DNA of 64,000 bases from Agitococcus lubricus. GTDB lineage: Bacteria; Pseudomonadota; Gammaproteobacteria; Pseudomonadales; Moraxellaceae. The notes beneath the pieces were generated by a model. That model was not told where the DNA came from. It made no database searches and saw only the letters and a list, made by a program, of their open reading frames with translations. Where the stretch lies: the NCBI RefSeq assembly GCF_003051055.1, contig NZ_QAON01000011.1, forward strand, positions 61,175 through 125,174, in the 5' to 3' direction. Shown piece after piece: positions 17,494 through 27,588 of this stretch (position 1 is its first letter; each line of letters starts with the position of its first letter). Position numbers and translations under genes: made by a program.

Positions 17494-19842
17494 ATGTCCG
17501 ACCATGAGCATCATCATGACCACGCAGGTCATCCACATTCGTCACAAGCGCCCATGCCTACTGGGGGTGCTGCTGAACTGAAAGACCCTGTATGCGGAAT
17601 GACGGTGACTACGGCATCGGCTCATCAACAGGATTATGAGGGCAGACGGTTTTATTTTTGCAGCCCAAAATGCCTCGACAAATTTAAGCTAGAGCCAAGC
17701 CGATACCTAACGCCACAACCTGCCGTTGTTGAAACTTCTGCCAGCACTGACACCGAATACACTTGCCCGATGCACCCCGAAATACGGCAATTTGGCCCAG
17801 GCAATTGCCCCAAATGCGGTATGACTCTGGAGCCTGTGCAGCCTGATTTAGAAGAAGGGGAAAACCCTGAGTTAAAGGATTTTCGTCAGCGTTTTTGGCG
17901 AACCCTGCCGTTGACGATGGTGGTTTTTGTGCTAGCGATGTTTGGTCATCGCTTCCACTGGTTTGATATGGGTGTACAAAGTTGGCTGGAACTGGCTCTG
18001 TCTACGCCTGTTGTGTTGTGGGCAGGTTGGCCGTTTTATGTGCGCGGCGTGCAGTCGGTCATTCATCGCAGTCCCAATATGTGGACGCTGATTAGTCTTG
18101 GCACGGGTGCCGCCTATATTTATAGCGTGGTTGCGACAGTGGCTCCCAGTCTGTTTCCCGTATCCTTTGTTTCGATGGGACGAGTTGCCGTCTATTTTGA
18201 AGCGGCTGCTGTCATTATTTCTCTGACATTGCTCGGTCAGGTTATGGAGTTACAGGCGCGTTCGCAGACCTCTGCTGCGATTAAGTCGTTGTTGAGACTG
18301 GCACCAAAGACAGCTCGTCGCATCAGTGAGGATGGTTCGGAAGAAGATGTGCCGTTGACTCATGTCCATGTCGGCGACAAGCTACGCGTTCGTCCAGGCG
18401 AAAAAGTGCCTGTTGATGGCATTGTCATTGAAGGAAGTAGTGCGGTTGATGAATCCATGCTCACAGGCGAGCCACTTCCCGTTAGCAAACGTCTAGGCGA
18501 CAAGGTCATTGGTGCGACGCTCAACACCAACGGTGCTTTGGTCATCCGTTCTGAACGTGTCGGCTCCAGCACCATGCTTGCGCAGATCGTACAAATGGTG
18601 ATGCAAGCGCAACGCTCACGCGCACCTATGCAGCGTATGGCAGACACCGTCGCAGGTTATTTTGTTGTTTCGGTCATTGTAATTGCGTTGATGACGTTCT
18701 TTGGCTGGGGGCTATTAGCTTCTAACTGGATATTTGGCTTAATTAATGCGGTCGCCGTACTCATTATTGCCTGTCCTTGTGCGCTAGGTTTAGCGACACC
18801 GATGTCCATTATGGTGGCAACGGGCACAGGGGCGAGTAAAGGCGTGCTGTTTAGAGATGCCTCTGCGATTGAGAATTTGCGGAAAATTGACACTTTAATT
18901 GTCGATAAAACAGGCACGCTCACCGAAGGTCGCCCTGCATTTGATCGTGTTGTACCTACAGAGGGTTTTAGCGAGGCGGACGTGCTGTATCTTGCCGCCA
19001 GTCTGGATCAGGGTAGTGAGCATCCACTCGCCGCCGCCATTGTCAGTGCCGCTCGTGTGCGCGGAATCACACTCGGGACAGTGACACAATTTGAGTCCAA
19101 TACAGGCATTGGTGTCCATGGTGAAGTGGCAGGGAAGAAATTGGTGATGGGTAACACCACGCTCATGGAACAAACAGGCGTTGCGACGGCATCCCTCCAA
19201 AGCTCGGCGGAACAGTTGAGAACGCAGGGAGCGAGCGTGATGTATCTCGCTGTAGATGGGCAATTGGCAGGTTTACTTGCCGTTTCTGACCCCATTAAAG
19301 CAACGACCGCAGACGCCTTAGCCTCGTTACGAGCGGCCAATATCCGTGTCATTATGGCAACTGGCGATGGTTTGACCACAGCAAAATCGGTGGGGCAGCG
19401 TTTGGGCATAGATGAAGTATATGGCGAGGTAAAACCAGCAGACAAACTGGCTTTAGTGGAGCGTCTGCAACGTGAAGGCCGCTGTGTGGCGATGGCGGGC
19501 GATGGTATCAATGACGCGCCAGCTCTGGCTCGAGCTGATGTCGGTATTGCGATGGGAACAGGCACCGATGTCGCCATGAATAGTGCACAGGTAACGTTGG
19601 TGAAAGGGGATTTGCGAGGTATTACCTTGGCCTGCGGTATTTCCATTGCGACTGTCGCCAATATGAAGCAAAACTTGGCTTTTGCCTTTGTCTATAATGC
19701 CATTGGTGTGCCGATTGCTGCGGGCGTACTATATCCGCTAACAGGCTGGCTGCTGTCACCGATGATTGCTGCTTTAGCGATGAGCCTGAGTTCTGTGTCT
19801 GTCGTTTTTAATGCGTTGCGTTTACGTCGTGAGGTTGATTGA
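17494..19842 (+). CDS. Second copper/silver P-type ATPase (YHS + HMBD type)
   Basis: A 782-residue P1B ATPase. Start is ATG 17494 after ACAGGAG. The N-terminus is His-rich ([14 protein letters not shown]), then a YHS/TRASH-like domain ([19 protein letters not shown]) and a heavy-metal-binding domain ([22 protein letters not shown]), instead of the GMxCxxC domain of the 12234 ATPase. Motifs: TGE in the actuator, CPC ([13 protein letters not shown]), [19 protein letters not shown]. This N-terminal set is that of SilP-like and related copper/silver exporters. Two different P1B-1 pumps in one island suggest different loads or metals. Confidence 0.9.
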   Translation: MSDHEHHHDHAGHPHSSQAPMPTGGAAELKDPVCGMTVTTASAHQQDYEGRRFYFCSPKCLDKFKLEPSRYLTPQPAVVETSASTDTEYTCPMHPEIRQFGPGNCPKCGMTLEPVQPDLEEGENPELKDFRQRFWRTLPLTMVVFVLAMFGHRFHWFDMGVQSWLELALSTPVVLWAGWPFYVRGVQSVIHRSPNMWTLISLGTGAAYIYSVVATVAPSLFPVSFVSMGRVAVYFEAAAVIISLTLLGQVMELQARSQTSAAIKSLLRLAPKTARRISEDGSEEDVPLTHVHVGDKLRVRPGEKVPVDGIVIEGSSAVDESMLTGEPLPVSKRLGDKVIGATLNTNGALVIRSERVGSSTMLAQIVQMVMQAQRSRAPMQRMADTVAGYFVVSVIVIALMTFFGWGLLASNWIFGLINAVAVLIIACPCALGLATPMSIMVATGTGASKGVLFRDASAIENLRKIDTLIVDKTGTLTEGRPAFDRVVPTEGFSEADVLYLAASLDQGSEHPLAAAIVSAARVRGITLGTVTQFESNTGIGVHGEVAGKKLVMGNTTLMEQTGVATASLQSSAEQLRTQGASVMYLAVDGQLAGLLAVSDPIKATTADALASLRAANIRVIMATGDGLTTAKSVGQRLGIDEVYGEVKPADKLALVERLQREGRCVAMAGDGINDAPALARADVGIAMGTGTDVAMNSAQVTLVKGDLRGITLACGISIATVANMKQNLAFAFVYNAIGVPIAAGVLYPLTGWLLSPMIAALAMSLSSVSVVFNALRLRREVD

Positions 19843-19854
19843 GTACAGCTAAAT

Positions 19855-20215
19855 GGGGTAGTAGTGGTGCAGGCATTAAATATGGCGATTAAACGGCGAA
19901 AGGCTTAATTGTCCATTCTGACAGAGGAAGTCAATACTGTAGCCACGCCTATCGTAACGTAACGTAATAACACAGCATCAATTTGTGGGTTCAATGAGTG
20001 CTAAGGGTAATTGTTATGATAATTCGCCGATTGAAAGCTTTTGGGCAACGTTAAAAAACCAGTTGGTTTACCATCAGCACTATATTACACGGGCAGAAGC
20101 CATCAAGGATATTCAACATTTTATTGAGACTTTCTACAATCGAATGCGAATTCAAGCTAAGCTAAATTTTAGGTCGCCAGCCCAAGTCTTTGAGGGCTTT
20201 AAAATGGCTGCCTGA
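19855..20215 (+). pseudogene. IS3-family transposase remnant
   Basis: Broken 3' end of an IS3-type orfB. QALNMAIKRRK (frame 1) shifts into GLIVHSDRGSQYCSHAYR (the second DDE aspartate region), then after further damage into SAKGNCYDNSPIESFWATLKNQLVYH with the catalytic Glu, ending FNRMR-like and SPAQVFEGF. At least two frame changes are visible and the 5' two thirds are missing. It marks an old insertion at the end of the ATPase gene. Confidence 0.82.
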
Positions 20216-20372
20216 TTTATCCCAAATCCATTCATACGCTAAACTCAACACACATCAGTAAGATTGAAATGCACTACATACTTTTTTCGGATTTAAGGAA
20301 GCACTGTGATGCAATATGCACCTTTGGCGAAAGTAAAGAAACGCTCAGAAAAATAGCAAAAGTAGTTGGCGC

Positions 20373-21131
20373 GTGAACCATTACAACCACGCTACTCCGC
20401 ACCATTGGAGAGGTGACGTATCTCTGCAACCTGGAATAGGCGTATTTATTGGTCAATCTGGCGACAATAAAGAGCATCGTCATTGGTCGCATCAAATCAG
20501 TATTGCCTTAGAGGGTATCATTGAAATGACCGCCAATGGTCAGTCCTATCAATCCATTGCCTTATTCGTCAAAGCAGGAACATCTCATCAACTCATTGCG
20601 AGTTCAGTCTTTTCTATTTATCTTGACCCCACTATCGTGCAGGCAAAGACACTGATCTCTCGTCTTGGTGAACAAACGGCTATTTGTGAGTTACCTCAAG
20701 ACTTGGTAGTTTTATTTCGTGATAGCTTAATGGCTTGCAACTCACTGAAAGCGGCAATAGCGCGCTTTAGTACATCGCTTGCGCCTCATACTTCTGCAAA
20801 AGTTGACCCGCGCTTGCAAAAAGTCCTATCCGTATTAATGCGTGATATGTCAGTTTCCACTTTTTCTAGTCGAAAAGAACTCGCCATGCTAATGGAGCTG
20901 TCCGAAACGCGATTTTCTCATTGGTTCAGTGAGCAAACGGGAATGCCACTACGCAGTTATCGCAAATGGCTACGGCTAGTGTATGCCCTTGAACAAGTAT
21001 TGCATGGTCAAACGCTCACTCATGCCGCCTATAAAGGAGATTTTTCGGATCAAGCGCATTTTTCTAGGACGTGTGTACAAATGTTTGGTGTGAATCCTTC
21101 GATCTTTTTGACTCACCTGACACTCGCATAG
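20373..21131 (+). CDS. AraC-family transcriptional regulator
   Basis: A 252-residue regulator. The N-terminal cupin-like sensor (GIGVFIGQSGDNKEHRHWSHQISIALEG) is followed by a C-terminal two-HTH AraC domain (about 160-250): SRKELAMLMELSETRFSHWFSEQTGMPLRSYRKWLRL and YKGDFSDQAHFSRTCVQMFGVNPS. Start is GTG; a stop lies in frame 18 codons upstream, so the protein cannot be much longer. It probably regulates the sterol-desaturase-like gene 68 bases downstream. No copper motif is seen. Confidence 0.85.
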   Translation: MNHYNHATPHHWRGDVSLQPGIGVFIGQSGDNKEHRHWSHQISIALEGIIEMTANGQSYQSIALFVKAGTSHQLIASSVFSIYLDPTIVQAKTLISRLGEQTAICELPQDLVVLFRDSLMACNSLKAAIARFSTSLAPHTSAKVDPRLQKVLSVLMRDMSVSTFSSRKELAMLMELSETRFSHWFSEQTGMPLRSYRKWLRLVYALEQVLHGQTLTHAAYKGDFSDQAHFSRTCVQMFGVNPSIFLTHLTLA

Positions 21132-21199
21132 CTCTTTCGTTCAATGATTGAAATCTAGTATTCATTATAGTCTCTCCAGCAAGATAAAATGGGAGATTG

Positions 21200-22051
21200 A
21201 TGATGAAGATATTAACACCGCTGATTCGTTGGGGCAGTTACCCCCTGATTTTTGGCGTATGCACAGGTATGCAATTAGCAATTCTTTGGCTACATCTGCC
21301 GTATTGGCCACTCGCTCCGATTATTGCTGCTCTTGGTCTCACGGCTGTTGCTTTGTTAGAGCGTTTACAGCCTTACGAGACCCTATGGCTGAACGATCAC
21401 CACGATACCAACGTTGATATACTCCACGCGTTAACGAGTCTAACGCTCATTTTTACTAGCATCGAAATAGCCACTGTCATTCTTAAATTTATGCCTGTGT
21501 CAGCAATATGGCCTACAGACTGGCCTATTGGGGTTCAGGTATTAACGGCGGGATTTATCATTGATTTTGGATTATGGTTTATGCATTGGCTCAGTCATAA
21601 AAATGACCTCCTTTGGCGATTGCATGCCCTACACCACAGTGCTGAGCGATTATACTGGCTTAATGGTGAGCGTCGTCATCCGTTGAGTGCTGTTGTTTTG
21701 GCAGCACCAGGCATTAGTGTCGTGGTACTGCTAGGCGCACCACCCGAGATCATTGGCTGCTGGTTGTCCATCATTACCGTGCATCTCGCCTTTCAACATG
21801 CCAATCTCGATTATAGTGTTGGGTCGTTCCGTCGCTTATTGGGCGTTGCTGAGGTTCATCGCTGGCACCACAAACGAGAATACGAAGATGCTCAAGTCAA
21901 CTTTGGTGAGTTTTGGATGATTTGGGATCATGTGTTTGGTACTTACCGTTACCAGAAAAATGGCGTACGCGCAGGCGAGGTGGGCATGAAAGAATCTATG
22001 CCCATCACCTATCTTGCACAAATAAAGTGGCCTTTTTTCAGAAGAGTGTGA
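21200..22051 (+). CDS. Sterol desaturase / fatty-acid hydroxylase family protein
   Basis: A 283-residue membrane-bound di-iron oxygenase. Four to five helices and the three His clusters of the family: HWLSHKNDLLWRLHALHHS, ERRHP, and HRWHHKREYEDAQVNFGEFWMIWDHVFGT. Start is ATG 21200 or 21203 (GGGAG at 21191). It follows the AraC regulator and is likely its target. The substrate is unknown (lipid or sterol-like). It converges with the 22109 gene, so it is not part of that operon. Confidence 0.87.
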   Translation: MMKILTPLIRWGSYPLIFGVCTGMQLAILWLHLPYWPLAPIIAALGLTAVALLERLQPYETLWLNDHHDTNVDILHALTSLTLIFTSIEIATVILKFMPVSAIWPTDWPIGVQVLTAGFIIDFGLWFMHWLSHKNDLLWRLHALHHSAERLYWLNGERRHPLSAVVLAAPGISVVVLLGAPPEIIGCWLSIITVHLAFQHANLDYSVGSFRRLLGVAEVHRWHHKREYEDAQVNFGEFWMIWDHVFGTYRYQKNGVRAGEVGMKESMPITYLAQIKWPFFRRV

Positions 22052-22108
22052 TTCAAATTTTGGATGGAGAAGCAAATGGCACAGGCGTTACGGAGTAATA
22101 ACAGCTCC

Positions 22109-22657
22109 TCATGGTTCAGTAGGCTGCACCATAATTTTCCCCGTGACACCAGCCTGCCATCGCCCATAGCGATCACGCTGAAAAGCCGTAATCTCAAACT
22201 CACCCACCCGTGTAAATTGCCAAATCAATTGTGTATGCTCCTGTGCAGCGATAGCCACGATATTAGGAGAAACTAACTGAGTGTCGCGTTGCTTCTGGAG
22301 TAGCCGCCCATAATTAACTAACTCAGGATGGCTACCCAATGCAAACAAGATATCTGTGTTTTGAAGGTTTGTCATAGCCAAGCGCATAGTTTTACCAACA
22401 GAGACCATCAAAACTTCTTTTAATGGTGATGACACGCCATCAAAGATAAGCTTTGTACTGTCCGTCAAGTCTCGAATTGAGCCTCGGCGACCACAGTCCA
22501 ACTCATCGCTTTCCATTGCGAGTAATACCTTATACGGTACTTGGGCTACATGTCCAATGGCAGGACTCACGGGAGTCAAACTAAATATAGTAACGAGTAA
22601 CAAGGCTGTATCCTTGCCATGTATTTTCTTTTTGAGGGTGTCGTAACGAGTCGTCAT
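22109..22657 (-). CDS. Degenerate cupredoxin-like protein
   Basis: A 182-residue exported or anchored protein (hydrophobic ALLLVTIFSLTPVSPAIGHV near the N-terminus). The C-terminal 120 residues align with the cupredoxin domain of the 9035 protein (VGKTMRLAMTN, TQLIWQFTRVGEFEITAF, GVTGKIMV), but the type 1 copper ligands are gone: the His of PHEF is replaced in DILFAL, and the Cys-x4-His-x4-Met segment by FQRDRYGRWQAG. It lies ahead of nothing copper-specific on its strand but next to cytochrome c. A structural or metal-free role, or decay, is possible. Confidence 0.6.
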   Translation of the reverse strand: MTTRYDTLKKKIHGKDTALLLVTIFSLTPVSPAIGHVAQVPYKVLLAMESDELDCGRRGSIRDLTDSTKLIFDGVSSPLKEVLMVSVGKTMRLAMTNLQNTDILFALGSHPELVNYGRLLQKQRDTQLVSPNIVAIAAQEHTQLIWQFTRVGEFEITAFQRDRYGRWQAGVTGKIMVQPTEP

Positions 22658-22726
22658 AGCTTTCTCTTATCAACAAATGCTTTGTGCCATACGCAAAATA
22701 TGCTTACTTTGACGTAGATGCTATCC

Positions 22727-23287
22727 TCACATACCAGCCATAGGTCCACCCGTTTCTCCATCCTCTGGTGCCGTCAGAATTTGATATTGCTCAGGTGTTA
22801 GTGTCGGCAGTTTTTGGATAAAAGCTACCATCGCCCAAATACGATCATCTGTATGCGTCATACCCCACGCAGGCATGCCACTGGCCTTAATACCATGTTT
22901 GATGTACCAGAAATGACGAGCAGCGCGAGCATTGGCATCGCCGTACAAGCCCTTGGCGGGTTGAAGCGACAGATTCGGTGGTTGTGGATACAGGGCAATA
23001 CTCAAGTCAGATTGCGTTTTGCCTGGCTGTAAGTGGCAGCTACTACACATATCGTTATAGTCTTGTCCACCTGCTAATAAAAGTTGTGGGTCAACCAGTG
23101 GCGGCACTTTAATATCACGAATGTCGCGGGCGATAGAGCGTTCTCTCAGGGTTTCGAGTGCCCAATACGTCAGCTTAAAGTGTTTGTTGTCTGCCCCCAT
23201 CGGGTACAACCCAGAGTACAGAAAAGTCAATGCGCCCAACACAGCCAGTACGGCGGCCACGGTTAAAGTTTTCAGCACAGTCTTCAT
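22727..23287 (-). CDS. Periplasmic mono-haem cytochrome c
   Basis: A 186-residue protein with one N-terminal helix (signal or anchor, VLKTLTVAAVLAVLGALTFLYSGL) and one haem site CSSCH in DMCSSCHLQPGK. The likely axial Met is in ASGMPAWGMTH. ATG 23287 is chosen because AAGGAGAG lies just before it; the 23305 start adds six residues. It is in the same orientation as the Met-rich 23327 gene, 39 bases downstream of it, and may accept electrons in periplasmic copper oxidation. That role is inferred from location. Confidence 0.85.
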   Translation of the reverse strand: MKTVLKTLTVAAVLAVLGALTFLYSGLYPMGADNKHFKLTYWALETLRERSIARDIRDIKVPPLVDPQLLLAGGQDYNDMCSSCHLQPGKTQSDLSIALYPQPPNLSLQPAKGLYGDANARAARHFWYIKHGIKASGMPAWGMTHTDDRIWAMVAFIQKLPTLTPEQYQILTAPEDGETGGPMAGM

Positions 23288-23326
23288 CAGTCTCTCCTTG
23301 CACACGGGTTGATTATGAACGCGAGA

Positions 23327-23698
23327 TCAGTTGTGTTTATGTTCGGCGTGTGATGCAGGTGCAGCGGATGATTCAGGCATAGGCATTTTGGCATCATTCA
23401 TCGGCATTTTTGAGTGATCCATGTCGGCATGGTTCATTTCTTCATGGCCTGTATCTTTAGTATTTTTATCCTTGTTTTTTTGAGCCATCTGTTTGGCGCA
23501 TTTGCTGTGCATAGCCTGCATGACAGGATCATCCATGTTCATTTTGGTCATATCCATTTTTTGCATGCTGGCGCAATCGGCTTTGGCTTTTTTTGCGGCG
23601 GCTTCTTTGGCATGTTCAGCAGGGTCGTGCGCCCATACGGTTGAACTCGCTGCCATTATCAAACTCAGTACAAGGAGGGAACGAATAGAGGTTTTCAT
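23327..23698 (-). CDS. Small periplasmic Met/His-rich copper-binding protein
   Basis: A 123-residue exported protein. Signal peptide KTSIRSLLVLSLIMAASSTVWAHD. The mature chain has CASMQKMDMTKMNMDDPVMQ and MHSKCAKQM, then a tail of MNHADMDHSKMPMNDAKMPMP and HAEHKHN. Two Cys and many Met and His suggest copper buffering. ATG 23698 is preferred over 23746 because it starts the signal peptide. It precedes cytochrome c, and a CopR-like box lies upstream at 23790. Confidence 0.75.
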   Translation of the reverse strand: MKTSIRSLLVLSLIMAASSTVWAHDPAEHAKEAAAKKAKADCASMQKMDMTKMNMDDPVMQAMHSKCAKQMAQKNKDKNTKDTGHEEMNHADMDHSKMPMNDAKMPMPESSAAPASHAEHKHN

Positions 23699-23789
23699 GT
23701 TATTTCTCGACATTAAATAAAGTTGGGAGGAGGGTGTTATTCTCAATTCAAATTTAAGTCATCGTAGTAAACGCGAGCATGACCTCAAC

Positions 23790-23806
23790 ATTACAATTTC
23801 GTCATT
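23790..23806. promoter_or_regulatory. Candidate CopR box
   Basis: ATTACAATTTCGTCATT; on the minus strand ATGACG-AAAT-TGTAAT, two facing half-sites. It is close to the 5681 box and to CusR/CopR-type sites, and lies between the leftward 23327 gene and the rightward 23903 gene. Confidence 0.55.
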
Positions 23807-23902
23807 TTGCCGTGATTTATTGACCATCACTCATGTAGCGTATTGAATAAGTACAGCAAAAAGCTATATTCTAGTTGTCAAAACACGTTACACTTGTGGA
23901 AT

Positions 23903-24301
23903 ATGAAAAAGAACACTCGCTTGCTACTGACACTGTGGTTAATGCTGTTGACGGCTTTGATGCCGCCGATAGCCTTTGCCTGCGCCAGTGAGTGTGCCGT
24001 TGGTTGTGAGCAGATGATGGAGACAGGCCAACAACAAGTAATGGCTGGTATGTCGCCTTGTCACCATGAAGGGACGGGTATGGCTCAGGCCGATCAGTCG
24101 CATCCTTCTACCGCAGATAAAGCAATGGCCGATAAAGCCACGCCTTGTTTGGCAAATATCATTTGCCATTTAACGGTGGGTATTAATACCGCACCTTTAA
24201 CGACTAATACCCTTACAACTTACTCGGCTGTTGTGCCACTCGCCCCTGCCTTTGTTCCCAAAATCGCTCTTTCTCCCCCCGATAAACCGCCTAGAGTCTG
24301 A
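23903..24301 (+). CDS. Small exported Cys-rich protein of the copper cluster
   Basis: A 132-residue protein with a signal or anchor helix (LLLTLWLMLLTALMPPIAFA). The following segment reads CASECAVGCEQMMETGQ and MSPCHHEGTGM, then LANIICHLTVGI. Five or more Cys plus Met and His are consistent with metal binding. ATG 23903 is chosen over 23843 because it places the signal peptide first. It resembles the CopL-type proteins in style, but the family is not firmly recognised. Confidence 0.6.
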   Translation: MKKNTRLLLTLWLMLLTALMPPIAFACASECAVGCEQMMETGQQQVMAGMSPCHHEGTGMAQADQSHPSTADKAMADKATPCLANIICHLTVGINTAPLTTNTLTTYSAVVPLAPAFVPKIALSPPDKPPRV

Positions 24302-24378
24302 ATACTTTTTCTAACGCCAAGTGAATACCTGCGTGTATTTGCTTGGGAAATTGTATTGCTAACCTAGAGGTTTTTATC

Positions 24379-24726
24379 ATGCGTACTCTCATCCTTGGGG
24401 TCAGCCTAATGGCGTTGACCCTTGCTGCGTCCGTGGTGGCTAATGCCGACCCACGTCAATCTTCTGCGTCTTACGAACGCATTATTCACCCTGTTCCAGA
24501 ATCGCCAATGACAATGCACACAGGCTTTGGCCGTGTCTCGGCGATTGATGGTATTCAACTCACCATTGCCCACGACACCATCATTCCAGGCAAAGGCATT
24601 GTCATGTATAGCAAATACAGGGTCACGTCTGAGCAGGTGCAAGACATCAGCGTCGGTGCTCACATTCATTATCAATGGATGCAGCACGACGATGGCAAGG
24701 TTATTTCCAGTATTTCTAAAGATTAG
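24379..24726 (+). CDS. Small periplasmic CusF-like protein
   Basis: A 115-residue exported protein with signal peptide RTLILGVSLMALTLAASVVANAD. The mature part has alternating strands (GRVSAIDGIQLTIAH, YRVTSEQVQDISVGAHIHYQW) resembling the small OB fold of CusF-like domains, but it lacks a W-PPM-x-M signature. The start is preceded by TAACCTAGAGG, a loose copy of the leader seen at 16497 and 30717. It lies 73 bases ahead of the cusCBA genes. Periplasmic copper handling is inferred. Confidence 0.6.
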   Translation: MRTLILGVSLMALTLAASVVANADPRQSSASYERIIHPVPESPMTMHTGFGRVSAIDGIQLTIAHDTIIPGKGIVMYSKYRVTSEQVQDISVGAHIHYQWMQHDDGKVISSISKD

Positions 24727-24799
24727 TTACCAGCACGCTGGCTAGTGGGCATTTGCCTGCTGGCCACGGCTGTGTCTGTTCGTTTTTGAGAGATGACCC

Positions 24800-26071
24800 A
24801 TGAATAACGCTTGGCACTTAACGCCCATTTTAACAGGACGTATTTTACTCGGGCTGCTCATCCTGCCTGCAATTAGTTGGGCGATGGAACCGTTAACGTT
24901 CGACGAAACTCTGCAACGCGCCTTAGCCCAACAACCATCGGTGCAGGCTTATCAGTCAGCCGCCAGTGCAGCGCGTGAACAAGCACAAGAGGCGGCTCAA
25001 TTGCCTGACCCTCAGCTCAAATTCGGTGTCATTAATATGCCGATAACAGGCAGCGATAGTTTACGGCTGAACCGTGACGACATGACCATGAGCACTATTG
25101 GCCTAATGCAAAACATGGTTAGACCTGTAAAACGAGTCGCCGCTTCAGCGCAATTACAGGAACAAGCCGAGGTGCTAAGTGCTAATAGCAAAAACATGGC
25201 ACGACTAATTAAAAGAGATGCCGCACTTGCTTGGCTGGATGTGTTTGCTGCCGAAAAAACGTCAGAGATGCGTCAGCGTTTGCTTGATGAACTACATGCC
25301 GAACGGCAAGTAGCCGCCACACAACTGGCGAGTGGAGCCGTCACAGCGACGGAACTGCTACAGCAAGATGCACAGATAGCGATGACGAACGACCAATTAT
25401 TGATGTCGCAACGGGAGGCGCGTAAAGCCCGTAATATCCTGACACGGTGGTTGGGCGATGTCGCCGCTCGACCTTTAAGCCCCAATTTACCTATTCTAAA
25501 TACCCCTCTACTTACCGCCGAACAAGCCAGTATTGCTCAACATCCTCTGGTCATAGCCGCTGAACATAACGTCGAAGCCAATCGTCATCAGGCCGAATTA
25601 GCCACTGCTGAAGACCTGCCCAATTGGAGTTGGGAGGTGATGGTCGGTCAACGGCAAAGCTCACGCGCCGATATGGTTAGTGTGCAGTTGACGGTGGATT
25701 TACCGTGGCAAAAACAGAATCGTCAACGTCATCAACAAGCGGCTGCGTTAGCAAATGTTCAACAAGCCGAGTTTCTGGCTGAAGACCAACGACGCGCCTT
25801 AAGCACCGATGCCGCCGATGCACAATCGGACTACGACACCGCTCAAGCCCGAGAACAAGAATATATGCAGCGACTGATTCCAGCCACGACAGCGGCCTTG
25901 GCAACCGCGCAAGCTGCTTATCAAGTAGGGAAAACGCCATTGTCCTCGGTATGGCTGGCGCGCCGTGCCGTGCTGGACGTGGAGCTGGAGCATTGGCTGA
26001 TTCGTATTGACCGTTTACGGGCATTAGTCCGTTTGCAATATGTTGTGGGTAATGAGGAAGTATCACTATGA
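24800..26071 (+). CDS. cusC: Outer-membrane efflux protein CusC/CzcC type
   Basis: A 423-residue outer-membrane channel of the CusCBA exporter. Signal peptide GRILLGLLILPAISWAM, then two long-helix repeats (FDETLQRALAQQPSVQAYQSAASAAREQA; AERQVAATQLASGAVTATELLQQDAQIAM; ATAQAAYQVGKTPLSSVWLARRAVLDVE). The stop overlaps the cusB start by 4 bases (ATGA), so the three exporter genes are translationally coupled. No lipobox, unlike the TolC-like gene at 6180. Confidence 0.88.
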   Translation: MNNAWHLTPILTGRILLGLLILPAISWAMEPLTFDETLQRALAQQPSVQAYQSAASAAREQAQEAAQLPDPQLKFGVINMPITGSDSLRLNRDDMTMSTIGLMQNMVRPVKRVAASAQLQEQAEVLSANSKNMARLIKRDAALAWLDVFAAEKTSEMRQRLLDELHAERQVAATQLASGAVTATELLQQDAQIAMTNDQLLMSQREARKARNILTRWLGDVAARPLSPNLPILNTPLLTAEQASIAQHPLVIAAEHNVEANRHQAELATAEDLPNWSWEVMVGQRQSSRADMVSVQLTVDLPWQKQNRQRHQQAAALANVQQAEFLAEDQRRALSTDAADAQSDYDTAQAREQEYMQRLIPATTAALATAQAAYQVGKTPLSSVWLARRAVLDVELEHWLIRIDRLRALVRLQYVVGNEEVSL

Positions 26072-27588
26072 ACAAATCGAAATTAATCATCATTGCCCTG
26101 ACTGGCGTTGTGCTAACAGGGGGAGGCGTAGGGTGGTTCTATCGCCATCAAGCATCATCTTTGCCAATGGCAAGTCACACCACACAACAACAGAAATCAG
26201 AACCTAAAGTCTTGTACTGGTATGACCCAATGGTGCCTGAGCAAAAGTTCGATAAGGCAGGTAAATCGCCGTTTATGGATATGCAATTAGTGCCTAAATA
26301 TGTCGATAGTGTCAGTGATAGCGGTGTAACCGTCAGTGCAGGTATGGCGCAGAACTTGGGTATCCGCGTGGTGAAAGTACAAAGCAGCCAGTTTTCTGAT
26401 GGCTTGTCCGCCGTTGGTCGTCTGGAGGCGGATGAGCATCGGCTGTATGCCCTGCAAACCCGTAGCGCAGGTTTTATTGAACATTTATGGGTGCGTGCGG
26501 TCGGGGATACCGTACGCGCAGGGCAAAAAGTGGCCGATATTTATGCTCCCGAATTACTGGCCGCCCAACAAGAATACTTGGCATTACTGAAAGTCACAGG
26601 CATAAGAGATATTGACAGCTTGCGCCAAGCGGCACGTCAACGCTTACAACTGTTGGGCATGAATGAGGGCGAAATTAACGCGATTACGAAAGCTGCTCGC
26701 GCCAATCCTCGGATTGGTGTTTATGCCCCTGCGTCAGGCGTGGTGACAGAATTACTGGTACGCGAAGGCGGGCAAATTCTGCCTGCCACGAACCTGATGC
26801 AAATCGCTGATTTATCCCATATTTGGTTGTTATTAGACATTCCCGAACGTGATGCTTCTCGTCTCAAAATAGGAGATGGCGTTAACGCGCAGTTAGAGAG
26901 TTTGCCTGCTCAACGTTTTACAGGACAAATTGATTATTTGTATCCGACACTTGATAGCACAACACGTAGTGTTCGTGTGCGCGTGGTTTTGGCCAATCGT
27001 TCAGGCGTATTAAAAACAGGCATGTTTGCCACCGCAACATTGGCGGGGCATAGCCGTGAAGTGATGAGCGTACCCTCAGAAGCCGTGATTAGTACAGGCA
27101 CGCGCACCGTTGTCATTGTCAAGGATGGCCAACACTTTCGGCCAGCAGAAGTCAGTTTAGGTGCGGAGAAGAACGGTCAAAGCGAGATTGTGCAGGGTTT
27201 ACAGGCGGGTGAAGAAGTCGTCGCTTCTGGGCAGTTTTTAATAGACTCAGAAGCGTCACTAAATGGTGTATTGGCTCGTCTTGCGGCAGTGAATAACAAA
27301 AATGCCATCCCGACCCCACCTACTGCCATGAATGAGTCAGCTCAAGCAGACATGGGAATCCGTGCGAAGGTGATCGCTATAGACCGCCAAGCGGCCTCCA
27401 TCACACTCGATCATGAAGCTATTCCCGCCTTGGCATGGCCACCGATGACCATGACGTTTAAGGTGCGTCATAGTGAACAACTCAAAAACATCAAGGTTGG
27501 TGAGCGTGTCAGGATGGAGGTCAACGCTACGCCCGACAATGGTGCGTACGTCATTGACGCGTTGCAGGCGGAGGCCAGTCATGATTAA
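26068..27588 (+). CDS. cusB: RND periplasmic adaptor CusB with C-terminal CusF domain
   Basis: A 506-residue membrane-fusion protein. One N-terminal helix ([19 protein letters not shown]), then a metal-binding segment [20 protein letters not shown] and MDMQLVP, a lipoyl/hairpin domain ([24 protein letters not shown]), beta-barrel and membrane-proximal parts. The last 75 residues are a fused CusF domain with all Cu(I)-site residues: [17 protein letters not shown]. The free CusF at 30740 has the same set, so the exporter has both a fused and a soluble copper donor. It overlaps cusA by 8 bases. Confidence 0.92.
   Translation: MNKSKLIIIALTGVVLTGGGVGWFYRHQASSLPMASHTTQQQKSEPKVLYWYDPMVPEQKFDKAGKSPFMDMQLVPKYVDSVSDSGVTVSAGMAQNLGIRVVKVQSSQFSDGLSAVGRLEADEHRLYALQTRSAGFIEHLWVRAVGDTVRAGQKVADIYAPELLAAQQEYLALLKVTGIRDIDSLRQAARQRLQLLGMNEGEINAITKAARANPRIGVYAPASGVVTELLVREGGQILPATNLMQIADLSHIWLLLDIPERDASRLKIGDGVNAQLESLPAQRFTGQIDYLYPTLDSTTRSVRVRVVLANRSGVLKTGMFATATLAGHSREVMSVPSEAVISTGTRTVVIVKDGQHFRPAEVSLGAEKNGQSEIVQGLQAGEEVVASGQFLIDSEASLNGVLARLAAVNNKNAIPTPPTAMNESAQADMGIRAKVIAIDRQAASITLDHEAIPALAWPPMTMTFKVRHSEQLKNIKVGERVRMEVNATPDNGAYVIDALQAEASHD

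Noticed and set aside
19008..19661. 217-codon reading frame on the minus strand
   Set aside because: It lies fully inside the second copper ATPase gene, and its sequence is low in protein-like pattern; an antisense shadow.
23339..23410. Many ATG/CAT-rich triplets that look like a tandem repeat
   Set aside because: They follow from Met/His-rich coding in the copper-binding proteins and not from a DNA repeat.
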